From positions 1-54,425 of the forward strand of contig JAAVTG010000367.1 of assembly GCA_011947345.1 (NCBI GenBank): a stretch of 54,425 bases of DNA, given 5' to 3'. The position numbers and the translations under genes were made by a program. Source of the DNA: Phytophthora quininea. Lineage: Eukaryota; Oomycota; Peronosporomycetes; Peronosporales; Peronosporaceae. The notes beneath the pieces are model-generated. The model was not told where the DNA came from, searched no databases, and worked only from the letters and a program-made list of their open reading frames with translations. Every line of letters begins with the position of its first letter. Position 1 is the stretch's first letter. Positions 23,104 to 33,405 of the stretch are shown here, in pieces.

Positions 23104-24286
23104 ATGCCTCGGTCGAGATCTCCCCGCCGATCCAGGCACCTTGCCACCAGTTCCAACCCTTGCGGGTGGTGTAGCAGGTGCAGAAGATCCTTCCAGTGGT
23201 GTCGCTAGTAGCGCGCCTGCAGCAGCAGTAGCTGCTGCCTCTCCGAAGCCGGCGAAGAAACGGAGGAAGAAGGGCAAGAACAAGCCGCCGAACTCGACAG
23301 GGAAACGTGTCATGTGGAACAACGACGGACCGGATAACACTGTCAGCTCTTTAAGTGTTGTTCTGGACTGGCTCACGACGGAAGGGAACTACGCCAAGTG
23401 GCGAGGTGACACAAAGCAAGGTAAAACCAAGACCAAGCTCGCGGCGGAAATCTGTAAAGTAATCAAGGAGAAGAAGATCAAGCCTAAGCGCTCGCCGAAG
23501 GACGTGATAACAAAGATTGGGAAGCTCGAAAGCAGCTACAGAGAAGCCGCTGACTGCCTCAACAACACCGGAGCAGGCAAGACGGTTAAAGGATCGCTCA
23601 AGGAGCGGATCGAGCGACTGTGTCCTCACTACAACATCTTGAAGGAGGTCATGGATGACCGATCAACAACTAGGCCGCTTTCAACGAACGAGGATCCAGA
23701 TTTCGACGAAGATGATGAGTCTTCAAACGTTGATGATAGCGCGACAACCGTCGACGAAGCTTCAGTGGATGGTGATACCGTCTGCGAGCCTGAAGGGTCC
23801 ACCAGCGCGTCCACCAGCGTGTCCACCAGTGCGTCCACGGGCGTTTCCGCCAGCGCATCCACCGGCGCGTCTAGTTCAGCATCTAGCACCAGCAGAGTGG
23901 GGTCAATTCGTGTACGAAATGCCCGTGTCGCTAGCACGCTATCGGAATGGGGCGACATCAACTCATCACTGACAAAGGCGAAAGACATCGACCGAGATAA
24001 TACGCTGATGATGCACGAGCAGAAGCTGGCGTGGGAGAAAGAGCAATTTCAGATGACATCACTACTGGAAGAAAAACGTGTTGGGCTAGAAGAGAAGCGA
24101 CTTCAGCTTGCTGAAGCAGAAGCTCATTGTCGGATTAAATTGTTGGAAGTGCAAGTAGCCACCGAGAGCATAAAAGTACAACGAGAAGAGGTCCTCTTGA
24201 AGGAGGACATCGCGAGGAGCAGAAAACGCTTACGGGATGATGGCATTCCAGAGGAGGAGATTAATCTGCTGATACCGCTGAACTAA
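23104..24286 (+). CDS. Harbinger Myb/SANT-like DNA-binding partner protein
   Basis: PIF/Harbinger elements encode a second protein that helps the transposase reach the nucleus and bind DNA. The ORF is open from 23108 to 24286. Residues encoded near 23290-23640 have the trihelix/Myb-like pattern (VMWNNDGPDN, VLDWLTTEGNYAKWRG, KTKLAAEICKVIKEKKI, KRSPKDVITKIGKLESSYREA). Next come an acidic stretch, a Ser/Thr/Ala repeat of about 60 residues (STSASTSVSTSASTG...), and a C-terminal coiled coil rich in Glu, Lys and Leu. No in-frame ATG opens it; the ATG at 23104 is out of frame by one base, so a missing base near 23110-23140 is likely. Its stop overlaps that of the transposase tail-to-tail. Confidence 0.72.
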
Positions 24287-25532
24287 AACCGTCCGTCAGT
24301 CTCCGCTAAATAATGCATTATCTGTAAGCGACGGTCCGAGTCGAGCGGGTTTGATTCCTCGAGAGTGTCTGGATCAATGCTGGCAGCCCCTTCTTCAGCC
24401 AGCACCTTGGTGACCTCAGCACTTATTTCGGCAGGAACAGGGTCGTCAAGTAGCAGGTTGTGGATAACACAAGCGCACATGAATAAACGTTCAATTCGCT
24501 TCAAATCACGCTTGGCCTTGATGAGAATCCGAATGCCTTTAAAGTACTGGAACCGCGCCTTCAAAAGACCAATCCAATGCTCTGAACGAACCCGAATCGA
24601 CTTTAGTTTGTCGTTGTAGTATCTGTGCTCGGCTTTTAGAGTTGCGCCAGCCAGCTGCTTGAAAGGAGGAAGCATATGCCATGAAGCTCTAAATGCTGAG
24701 TCACCAAGAAGATCCAGACTTCGGGAGAAGTATCTCTCAGGATATCGATACACAAGCGAGTTACTCCATACGCTGTTATCGTGCGTTGAGCCTGGCCACC
24801 CGATAACCATGTATGTAATGCGAGCCGTATCATCACATAACATCATTTCATAGATTGCATAGCCACCTTTACGTGTGAAGTAGTCCTCCCCATATATCAT
24901 CGGCTTGAACGCCAAAGGTAACAGCGTGCCGTCAACTAAGCCAACACAGTTCGGGAAGCAAAACGCACTGCATATACGAGCAGCAATTTGATCTCGCTCG
25001 CTCTCCGACGGCCAACTTACAACTTTCTTGTACAATGTGAGAAGAGCCGTCGTGGTTCTTGCAATGTAGGAGTTAGCAACTCCACTCGCCACCCCAAAAT
25101 TACTTCCTAAATTCTCTACACACGCGTCCGATCCATGAGTCCCGATGTACTTCAAGAACACCAACAAATGAGCAGAGACTGAGGCTTTCTTCTTTTCCCA
25201 GGAACACAGTCGAAAGCAGGACTATCCTCAAGGAGGTAGACCAGTTTGTAAAACGAGCCTCGCTCCATGCGAAAAGACCTGAGGAACTCGCGATCAATCT
25301 CCTCGTAAATGCACTTGTTGAATTGCGGTGAATGCGCCTGTTGTACGCGAGGCGAGAGGTATCTCTCGCTTAAGATGCACGTCAGTCGTGTCAACACAGC
25401 GTCATCAAGCACATCTTCATCTTTATCTTCGCCAGATCCATGCAATATGCGCGCGTAGAGTCGGAGAAGGCGATGGTTGAGAAGGCCTTCATACTGCCGA
25501 ATGACGCGGGCTCTTGCGGATTCCCTGGGCAT
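24283..25532 (-). CDS. HARBI1-like (DDE_Tnp_4) Harbinger transposase
   Basis: Catalyses excision and integration of the element. The N-terminal part (25532-25152) has MPRESARARVIRQYEGLLNH and DREFLRSFRMERGSFYKLVY, the helical domain that precedes the catalytic core. One missing base near 25165 separates it from the rest (LLVFLKYIGTHGSDACVENL). The catalytic core shows GLVDGTLLPL (first Asp), GWPGSTHDNSVW, LLGDSAFRASWHMLPPF (second Asp), and RSEHWIGLLKARFQYFKGIR (Glu), followed by MCACVIHNLLLD. Apart from the one shift it is intact, with no internal stops, so this may be a recently active copy. It overlaps its partner gene by 4 bp at the stop codons. Confidence 0.85.
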
Positions 25533-25663
25533 GGCGAGCCGCCTGCGATCTTGCTGCCAAACGACGCTTTGGGGGTCTCACTTTAGCTTAGCTATCATTG
25601 GACAAAACGCGGTGATTTTTTCAGAGGGGTCGCGACTTGCTGCCAAAAGTGAGAACCACTAAT

Positions 25664-25806
25664 ATAACTTCGCGGGGCCACTTGCTGCTGCGCTCGCACT
25701 GTCTGGGTCTCTTGAATGGCGACCCAGTTTTCTCGAACTTTGCTACCCAGCGCCGAACGGCGCGCTCGTGGCTCCCGAAAATGGTCGCAACCGTTACTGT
25801 GTCCAT
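25664..25806 (-). pseudogene. Tc1/mariner transposase, N-terminal HTH piece (split gene)
   Basis: From an ATG at 25806 the minus strand reads MDTVTVATIFGSHERAVRRW and continues to KFEKTGSPFKRPRQ and SSKWP. This is the helix-turn-helix DNA-binding start of a Tc1-type transposase. It runs into the Harbinger right end, and the gene resumes at 22916. A run of TCTG/CGGT repeats (about 25846-25880) lies just upstream. Confidence 0.65.
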
Positions 25807-26109
25807 GCTATAAATGTATCTTAGATTACTACGGGAAACCTGCTGTCTGTCCGTTTCTCTGTCAGTCTGTCGGTCGGTCCGTCGCCGAGTTTCGATGGAC
25901 AAGATCCGGCGCTGCCGTTGGCTGCCGAGTGCCAGCGACGGCGACGACCATTGCTCGAAAACACTATCAGCCAATCGCTTCCTAGCGAAACGAAGGAGGC
26001 CCGAGACAATGGACCACACCCATAATAGGGTGGTACACACCAACCGTACGTAATGAAGCGGTCGACAGTGTGGTCCACACAACCAAAACCAAAACCAAAA
26101 TCAAAAGCG

Positions 26110-26607
26110 ATGGAGCGTGGGAACGTTACCTGCGCTCGCTGCTCTGCCGAGGTGACGCGTGCACCGCTTGACCTCGACAGCCTTGACCACCAGTGCCTCC
26201 GGTGCGTTTGCTGTGAGGAGCTCCTCGAGTGGGATGCCTTCGAGAGGCCACGCGCCAGGAGCGCATCGCGGCGGTGTCGGGCGTGCGACGGCCAGCGCAG
26301 CTTCTGGCACAGCACCGCCGCCGAGCAGCCGCTGCCACGCCATGGACCGGCGGCAGGAGACCATGGCCCTGTTGGCGGTCACCATCGGCCCACCGCCGAT
26401 CCCGCCGCCACTACCACCTCGCAAAGCTCGCCATTGTTGTCGACGCCGCCGACTCCGCCAGCGGCAGATCGCGCGTCGCCGTCGCTACCGCTAGGAATAG
26501 GCCATTGGCTGTCAATAGCCTCTATCAATACATTTGTTTTCATTTCAGCCAAGTCGGTTCTATTGTGTATTGATACACAAACAGTGGTAAAACAGGCAAC
26601 AGCGTAA
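26110..26607 (+). CDS. Short Cys-rich (zinc-binding-like) ORF, unassigned
   Basis: I do not recognise a family. The first 60 residues carry VTCARC, CLRCVCC and CRAC, a C-x2-C series like a small zinc ribbon, followed by a His/Pro/Ala-rich stretch and a hydrophobic tail near the end (GHWLSIASINTFVFISAKSV). It lies between the Tc1-type N-terminus and the Helitron helicase tail, so it could be part of the Helitron, a captured exon or chance. Codon use of the first half looks coding. Expression and true end are unknown. Confidence 0.35.
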   Translation: MERGNVTCARCSAEVTRAPLDLDSLDHQCLRCVCCEELLEWDAFERPRARSASRRCRACDGQRSFWHSTAAEQPLPRHGPAAGDHGPVGGHHRPTADPAATTTSQSSPLLSTPPTPPAADRASPSLPLGIGHWLSIASINTFVFISAKSVLLCIDTQTVVKQATA

Positions 26608-26639
26608 AGTTTGGGTAGGACCGTGTGATGACAATCGTG

Positions 26640-27576
26640 GTCGTTCCAGGTGATAGTCGTCCGTTGGCCCGCCCGCGCGAGAAGCCAAACAATGAGGATA
26701 TCCTCTCTTTCTCTGATTTTGTGCTTGCCGTTAGAGAGGGTTCGCATGAAAACGTGCTGACCTTGGCAATGACTGCACCAAGATTCCTGCTTATATGCTG
26801 ATCCCGAATCCTCCTGTAGAAGACGACGAGGACGAGGAAATAGCTCCAGGGGCAATACCAAGGGGTATGACCCGCATCATTGACGCAACGTATGCCGGTA
26901 TTGCCAATCCGGAGGTAGCGACGGAGGAATATTTTGCCAGCCGGACGATTTTGACGACTACGAATGAGACGGTACGGAGAATCAACGAGGCAGTCGCAGC
27001 TCGACGTCAGCAGACAGCGCGGGGGTATTTGTCGGTGGACTCGGTGGAGGAGGATGACTGAACGCTTTTCGAGCAGGAGTTCCTCCACTCGGTGAACATT
27101 AACGGGATTCTACCTCACAGACTACTGCTCAAGAAGAACATCCCCATCATGATGATGAGAAATCTGAACCCGGATCTTGGACTGTGCAACGGAACGCGTC
27201 TACGAATAGTCGACTTGAAGGACCACGTCATTAGAACAACAATTATGACTGGATAACGAACAGGCCAAGAAGTACTCATTCCGAGAATTATGTCCGTGAG
27301 CAACGACGACAACTCCGATTTCCCCTCCCGGCTACGACGAAAGCAGTTCCCTGTGCAACCAGCATTCGCCATGACGATTAACACGGCCCAAGGTCAGACG
27401 GTGTTAAACTTGGGGCTGTACTTGGCTTCCTGTGCTTTTCGCATAGCCAGTTGTCTTTGTTGTCTCGCGTGACCTCTCGAAGTAAGTTCAAGGCGTTGAT
27501 TGAGTACCAAGAGTTGGTAGATCCGGACGGAGGAGTGTACACGAGAAACATCGTGTACACGCAGATTTTTGATTAG
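26640..27576 (+). pseudogene. Helitron PIF1-like helicase, C-terminal relic
   Basis: Helitrons move by rolling-circle replication with a Rep-helicase protein. Here frames read NNEDILSFSDFVLAVREGSH, PRGMTRIIDATYAGIANPEV, YFASRTILTTTNETVRRINE, LPHRLLLKKNIPIMMMRNLN, GLCNGTRLRI, FPVQPAFAMTINTAQGQTVL (helicase motif V-like), then GQLYVALSRVTS-like residues in another frame and a stop at 27574-27576. The Rep domain and Walker A box are absent, so it is truncated at the 5' side. One in-frame stop after DSVEEDD and later shifts show decay. Confidence 0.72.
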
Positions 27577-27791
27577 GGATCGAGGTGCTTTGCTAGGCTA
27601 GATGTAGTAGCTTGCCACTGCGAACTAGAAACTAGCTTTATGCTGGACAAAAGACACTTGGCAATTTTCATGACATTTTATATGCCTGTACGTTTTAGAT
27701 TAAACTACTTACTAATTCGTGTGGAAAGCTGAATCATCCCGCCGGAGCGAAGCGGAGGCGGGCGGTCCACACTGCATCAAACCATAAACCA

Positions 27792-27820
27792 CCGCCGCGT
27801 TGCGGCGGCGCTCGGCTAGT
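27792..27820 (+). mobile_element. Helitron 3' terminus
   Basis: CCGCCGCGTTGCGGCGG (27792-27808) can fold into a GC hairpin, followed 7 nt later by CTAG (27816-27819) and a T. This is the hairpin-CTRR-T arrangement of Helitron 3' ends. A second GC hairpin (about 27739-27765) lies just upstream. Confidence 0.65.
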
Positions 27821-28119
27821 ACCAGAACAATTGCCCTCCAGCGCAAGTCATCGTACAAGGCAAAACACTCAGATTGGCCAAGAATCTCGCGGCAATGGAG
27901 AGAGTGTAATTGCTGAGACTGGTTAAACAATGATTGGTTCTGCTAGCCTCGAAACATTAAACGTCGGGGCTCTTGTGGTAGTAGGAGGACATTCGCCTCG
28001 GTGCTGACCGTCTTCGTTCGTCTGAGAGTCCAATTTGGACATTCTGTCTGAAAGGGACAATAGTATCGTCTTTGGTCTACTGGACATAACACAATCAATT
28101 TCATCCGCACGCTTGGAGG

Positions 28120-30279
28120 ATGCTGAGGCCTCGCCGTGAGCTGATGGCGCCGCCGTTGCGCCACTCGCGACGCCTGCTGTGGGGCCGCGCCTCCGACTTC
28201 GTGTCGTGGCTGGGCATCACCCCAGTTACCGACAGCTCTGAGCCCGCTTCTCGCAAGGAGCCGCCAGTCCAGCCGAAATCCGCCGTGAGATCACCACCAG
28301 TGGAGCAGACAACGCCGCCCAATCGCCTGGCCGCCAAACGCGTGCTACGGCCGTATCCTCCAGAGGGTGCCGCCTTCCCGACCTTCCATACGTCGCTGGA
28401 CCGGTCAAAGCGCCGCTCTGCTTCGTACGCGCTCGGCCGTTTCTCGCAGCAGCTCAAGCGCGTCCTCGGAGCAGCTACTGGACACCTGGCAAGTCGTCTC
28501 GAAGTGCGAACCCTTCATCGCAGACAAGAACGGCGTCCGGCTCGCCACGCCGGAGGATGCAGCAGCAGACGACGACGACGGCCGTCGCTGGCTCATGCAG
28601 ATCGTGCCCGCCAACGTGTTCGCCAAGCTGGCGGCGACGATTGGCACACGCGCCATGTTCGTGGGCTCTGCCGTGGGTGCGGAGACCAATACGGACGTAC
28701 TGGTTGCGAACGAGGCGCTGGTGGTGGGCAACCTGATCAAGGCATTTCATGGGCTGGATGCACACGAGCTGACGGTGGCCTTCTTTGAGTCATACGACCG
28801 CGACCGAAGCGTGTGGCTACAGGAGCAACAACTTCGTGAAGCCGCCATGATGGAAGAAGACGCGGAGGATTTCACAACGACGGCGTCAGCTGACATCTCG
28901 GTCGACATTGAGCACGTCACGCGCCTGCCCCGATCAGTGTACTCGTGCTACCTCCGTTCGTTGTCGACTTTGAAGCAATCCAAAAGTTTGTGCGCGTATT
29001 TGAAGACGACGAGCGTCAACTGCAGAAGATCTGCAGTACTGTACCAAACCTGTATATGCTACTGCACGCATGTTTTGACGAAAAGAATGGGGCGCTGGCA
29101 AGGCGTGCGATTGATTCAATTGTGCAGCATTCACCTGCCGCTGTTGTACCGCTCGGCTGCTACGAGCTCGCTATTCGCACCAACCTACGCGATAAAAAGC
29201 GTGGTGAGCGAGAACTACAGACTGCAATTTACCTGGCGCGTGCGCTGCAGAAAGACGGTGGCTACGTGCTTAAGCCTGATCTCTGGAGTGCGCTGATCAA
29301 GGTGAGTTTGAATATGGAGCGTCCAGATTGTGCTCTTGAAGTGTTCAAGAGCTACCCTCGCCATCGCATCCTGGAACACCAGGCAAATTTCCGGCAAGCT
29401 CTGCGTGCAGCTTGTCGCCTAAAAGATTCCACCGCCCTCGATATGATGCATTTCTGCTGGGCAAGCTGTAACGAAAGTTACTCGAACGCAAAGGCGCTCT
29501 TCGAAGAGAGGGAAGAGTATGAGCAGGCAACTTTTGTAAACCGCGATGTCAAGTCTATCGCGGCGCCTCAATCTACGCCCCAGAACAGCGCGCTGCTTGG
29601 TTTGGGAGGAAAGAAGAAGGCGACACCTTCTACGGTCGTCACATTCAAGAACAATGCGGAGAGCGAGCTACTCAATATGATGCTATGGGAAATGTTGAAG
29701 CACCGACACCCCGTGCCATCGCTCAAGCAAGTGCTGGATCTTATGGAGTCCATTGGTTCGAAAGGTGGGGCCGTGGTGCTGCGGCTTGCTGTAGTTGCTC
29801 TGTTCGACTACGACATGAAGCAGAACAAGTCGCTGCCGCGCGAGGCTGTGGAGAACTCTCTCAAATTCTGGGATAGCCATTCATCAGTACTGAGTGGGCA
29901 GGGCTTTTTAGTGCATTTGCTGCTGGACGAGTGCGTGTCACGCCACTTTGGGGACGAGTGTGAGTTGCTAGTGGACTACCTGCTAGACTTGGAGGTGGTT
30001 CGCCTGCCTGTCAACAGCATTGTCAAGATGATGACAGCCAATGAGCTGCACGGGCGGTTCGAAGCGAATGTGCGCGTCGGTGAGAAAATGCTGCAAAGGC
30101 TGCCGCAGAAGGCTCTACTCAAACTCCGTGAAGATTTCTACGAGCGCTACCTGATGAGCTACTTCCGCCTCGAGCAGTTCGACAAGGTGCTCCAGCAGCA
30201 CAAAGAACTCAACCTAGCGCGTCGTTACCCTCACAACGAGGTGATCCGAACGATTGCCCGTGACGCGATGGACCAATAG
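28120..30279 (+). CDS. PPR-like helical-repeat protein, probably mitochondrial (copy 1)
   Basis: Pentatricopeptide-type proteins bind organelle RNAs. The start MLRPRRELMAPPLRHSRRLL is Arg-rich and lacks acidic residues, like a mitochondrial presequence. The rest is long alpha-helical sequence with pairwise helix spacing, for instance LWSALIKVSLNMERPDCALE, FRQALRAACRLKDSTALDM, FLVHLLLDECVSRHFGDECE and FYERYLMSYFRLEQFDKVLQ. Two frameshifts (near 28465 and 28955) are each explained by one missing base, giving a protein of about 720 residues. The PPR assignment rests on repeat periodicity and resemblance to the two PPR-like genes at 43.9-48.4 kb; an RNA target cannot be guessed. It is the first gene after the Helitron. 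Confidence 0.6.
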
Positions 30280-31109
30280 AGAAACCGAAGGAAGTTCCGT
30301 ATATCGACGAAGTTAACTTTTTCAGTCTCGATCGGGAGGATGTTCGTGCTGGGTAGTTGCCCGCATGAAAGCTGTTGTATCGATACATTGAAGAATACAT
30401 GTAGGTGGAATATTTGAGAGCAAGGCGGGCTTGATCGTTTTGCCACCAGCGACAGCTTCCTTTAGGCTATCCAAGGCGAGCTTCATGCATGCTGTTTTCG
30501 TGTAGGTGAGCTTTCAGTCCATGCTGATCATGGCATGACGAAGAGAACCGAAAGCCGTCGCAATGGCCATGAAAATCCAGAGTGCCCCCAAATGGCTACC
30601 TGCACGACTCAAGCGTGCGACTCGAGAGCGGCACGAGGGTGCAACCAAGACAACACTGGTTGCACCTTTCCTCTGGGACGCGCGAACTTGCCGACGACCC
30701 CAGTCCAACGCGACTAGCGAGCTCTCATTTATGCACTCTAGCCAATATTTTGCCAACATTCGGGCAGCAAGCTCCCAAAGAAAATCGTAGGCTGGGCTCT
30801 CAGTTCCCTGCTGCTCGAGGACTTTTGGCCCGGCGGCGATGGCCCCATGCACACTCGTGTCCCGAGTGCCGAGTAACGCCGCCAAAGAAGCCGAATGCGT
30901 TTTGCTCACCATGCATGTCAACGCCAAGACTTCTTGCTGCACCGCAACCACCTGTAGCTCTGGTCCTGATTAGCAAAGCCCCAGCTGTGCATTTGAAATC
31001 CAGTCTGGTGTCTCTTGCATCGATCGGCCGGCCGCCAGCAATTGCTTCGTCTCGCCGCCTCGCTCGGACCCACACGGCCATTCGTCAACTTGCCTCCCAG
31101 CGTCACCCC
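30280..31109. other. Intergenic stretch before the first LOR gene
   Basis: A minus-strand ORF (30951-30514) reads DFLWELAARMLAKYWLECIN and might be a gene relic, but I do not recognise it. The LOR frame is open upstream to about 30582; an in-frame ATG near 30915 would add about 65 residues. Confidence 0.35.
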
Positions 31110-31748
31110 ATGGGCTGTGCATCGTCCACCGCCATTCCAACGCTGCCGCAACAGCAGCTCGCGCCGGTCGAAAATGACCTGTGTTCGCCGACCATCACCA
31201 CACTGCGCCTGCGAGACCGCTTCTGGGACTTGCCCGGCGGCGACGACTTTGTCATCTGCGACGCGGAATGGAACCAGGACGTGTTCCGCATCCAGTGCAC
31301 CACGTCGGCCATGAAAACGCTGCGCGACACGCACCGCAGACCGCTCGTGCACATGAAACGGGAGCTGTTGGCGCCCGTGCCCACGTACAACGTGTTCGAC
31401 GCCAAGGCCTCGGCCGCTCGGCTGTTCACCATCAAGGCGCTGCCCGAGCTCAACGTCGAGTTCGTCAGCCCCACCACCGGCGAAAAGTGCAGCATCGGCA
31501 TGGCAGGCAGCTGGACCAAACGACAAGCCTCCATCTGGCTGGAGCAGGGCCGCAAGGGCAACCGCACAACGATCGGGCGTATATTCCGGCCGTCGGGAAG
31601 CCGCAGCTCCGGCGCCACAGCGCGTAGTTCCATGTCCAGCAGCCACCTTGACGACGAGTACTTTCTCGCCATCATGGGCGGTGTCGATATGTCTCTCATG
31701 GTGCTGATCTGCATCGCGCTCGAGCAGGCGCACTCGGAGAAGTGGTAA
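31110..31748 (+). CDS. LURP-one-related (LOR) protein 1, N-myristoylation-type start
   Basis: LOR proteins have a Tubby-like 12-stranded barrel; some plant members act in oomycete defence, the oomycete role is unknown. The domain is seen as TLRLRDRFWDLPGGDDFVIC, DVFRIQCTT, LRDTHRRPLVHMKRELL, YNVFDAKAS, LFTIKALPELNVEF, CSIGMAGSWTKRQASIWLEQ, and the family-typical hydrophobic end YFLAIMGGVDMSLMVLICIA. The start MGCASS carries Gly2 and Cys3, the pattern for myristoylation plus palmitoylation, so membrane attachment is plausible. I chose this ATG for that reason and for length (212 residues, normal for the family). It is tail-to-tail with LOR2. Confidence 0.78.
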   Translation: MGCASSTAIPTLPQQQLAPVENDLCSPTITTLRLRDRFWDLPGGDDFVICDAEWNQDVFRIQCTTSAMKTLRDTHRRPLVHMKRELLAPVPTYNVFDAKASAARLFTIKALPELNVEFVSPTTGEKCSIGMAGSWTKRQASIWLEQGRKGNRTTIGRIFRPSGSRSSGATARSSMSSSHLDDEYFLAIMGGVDMSLMVLICIALEQAHSEKW

Positions 31749-31837
31749 AGCCCACTACACTAGTTAGCGCATCGAATAGAGACTCCTCAATTATTTATCA
31801 CCACGTTCTCGCGTTGGTTTCTTTTCTCCTCAGTCCG

Positions 31838-32535
31838 CTACTGCGCATGCGTGTGCTCGTCTTCGAAGCCCTCGTCAAGCAGGCCGATGCAGATGAGGAT
31901 CATCATCATCTTGTCGACGCCGGGCGCCACCTCCAGCACGACGCTCTGCTCCTTGCTGGTTTTGGCGCACTTGTGCGAGTACGTCAGTCGGGCGATGGTC
32001 TGCTGGACGTCGGCGGCCTCCCCGTGCCGCGCACGAGCCAGACGCTGAGCGAGTCGCTGCCGTCCTTGACCGGGTCGCACCCGATGACGCACGGTAGACC
32101 ACCCACCAGGTCCGAAAACTCGGCACGCACGGTCGTGTCGTCCGCCGTGAACTTGAAGGCGCACGGCGTCTCCTCGTGCTCCGTGCGCGGGTAGGCCGAG
32201 TACGTGGGCGTACGGTTGAACATGCTGAGGCGCAGCGTAGCCACCGGCAGCTGGTCGCGCGCGTCCAGAAGGGTGCGCTGCTTGTGCAGCGAGTAGTGTT
32301 TCTGCTGGATTATGTAGCGGGTCTCGCCGGAGTCCGCGTCCACGACTGCGTCCGCCGTGACGCGCAGCTTGGTGGTCTTGGAGGCCACTTGGGCGGCGTC
32401 GAACGCGGCCACGAAGTGGCGCAGAGCCGCCAGCGTCTGCACCTTGGAGGCGACCTCTTGCAGAGATTCCATCACGGCGGCGACTTGGCGAATGGTATAG
32501 AGATTGCGAATGAGGCAGAAAGTGTAGCCATCCAT
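31838..32535 (-). CDS. LURP-one-related (LOR) protein 2
   Basis: The minus strand reads YIIQQKHYSLHKQRTLLDAR, VATLRLSMFNRTPTYSAYP, CAFKFTADDTTVRAEFSDLV, then, after one missing base near 32030, RLTYSHKCAKTSKEQSVVLE and APGVDKMMMILICIGLLDEG. The last phrase is the conserved hydrophobic end of the LOR domain (pGvD-x-x-x-x-l-x-l-c-i). The first 30 residues may not be coding; ATG at 32469 (MESLQEVASK) is an alternative start. It lies 9 bp from the stop of LOR3, same strand, so the two could be transcribed close together. A decayed relative of this gene is at 41795-41990. Confidence 0.72.
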
Positions 32536-32543
32536 GACGTCGA

Positions 32544-33405
32544 CTACCTGCCTGCGCGCTCGGACTCGCTGTCGTGCAGGCTGATGCAGAGGAGAAGGAC
32601 CATGACGGCGTCCACGCCCTCTGCAATGTCAAGCGAGTAGCCCAGCGGAGCGCCCACGGGGCCCGGGTACAGGTGCGCGATGGGCTGCCGCGTGCTGTCG
32701 TCCGAGACGCCTCGCTGCAGCCAGATCTCCACGTCGCCGGCTTCTCCGTCGCAGCCGAGGCGGCAGGTCTCGCCCGTCATGAGGTCGTTGAACGCCAGCT
32801 CGAGCTTGCCGCAGCGCACCTCGAACCTAAACAGCAGCGGCGTCTTCTTGCTCAGCTCCTCGCGTGGGTACACCGAGTACGTGGCCTTGCGACGGCGGAA
32901 GGCGCCCATGCGCATGGTGGCCACGGGCACTTGGTTGGCGTCCAGGACGGTGCGCTGGCGGTGCAGCGACAGCGGCTTCTCCCGTATGGTGAAGAGCCGC
33001 TGGCCAGTACAGTTCTCCAGCGCGCCGGCCACCACATGGTGGTCGTGGCGCCACTCGATGCTCAGGTAGAGCTGCGTATGCTCGAAGCAGCAGAAACCCG
33101 CGCTCACGGCCGCCAGTCCCAGCGGCTGAGCCCGCAGCGGGCGGCGCTTGGCGGCGGGCGGCGGCGGCCCCACGGGGAACTCGGCAGAGAAGCTCAGCGA
33201 GATCTTGGCACTGGTGGACGCTACCGCAGTGCTCCTGCTGGGTCTGCTCCTCGAGCGGCGTCGGATCATCGAGCAAGGCGTCGAGACCTTTGCGCTCTGG
33301 CGCTGCGATTACGTCTGAGCCTGCTGTGGAGCTTTTGCCTCGGCGTGTCGATCCAGATGGTTCAAATGTAGCCATGTCAAGCTCCACCTTGGACAGCTCC
33401 TCCAT
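32544..33405 (-). CDS. LURP-one-related (LOR) protein 3
   Basis: The frame after one missing base near 33230 reads FCCFEHTQLYLSIEWRHDHH, LFTIREKPLSLHRQRTVLDA, VATMRMGAFRRRKATYSVYP, LLFRFEVRCGKLELAFNDLM, EIWLQRGVSDD and the conserved end YSLDIAEGVDAVMVLLLCIS. The N-terminal 60 residues (MEELSKVELDMATFEPSGST onward) are low complexity. Start chosen at 33405; in-frame ATGs further up (33474 and 33546) are possible and would bring it to within about 100 bp of the bZIP start. LOR2 and LOR3 are clearly paralogous with each other, more than with LOR1. Confidence 0.7.

Larger units (their letters stand above)
22917..25660. mobile_element. PIF/Harbinger DNA transposon, complete ends
   Basis: A 2744-bp element. 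The left end starts AGTGGGTCTCACTTTCGGCA; the reverse complement of the right end starts AGTGGTTCTCACTTTTGGCA, an imperfect terminal inverted repeat that continues with GCAGC...GTCGCG on both sides. AAT flanks both ends (22914-22916 and 25661-25663), the 3-bp duplication expected for this superfamily. GGCAGCA/GTCGCG subterminal repeats recur near 22931, 23052 and 25540. Inside are two convergent genes: a Myb/SANT-like protein and a HARBI1-like transposase. It sits inside the Tc1-type transposase gene. Confidence 0.85.

Noticed and set aside
26053..26110. CCAAAA repeat as a telomere-like array
   Set aside because: Only three to four units and not the oomycete telomere repeat; simple sequence.
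30582..31109. Upstream extension of the LOR1 reading frame
   Set aside because: Open frame but low-complexity and without family similarity; LOR proteins of normal length start at the MGCASS ATG.
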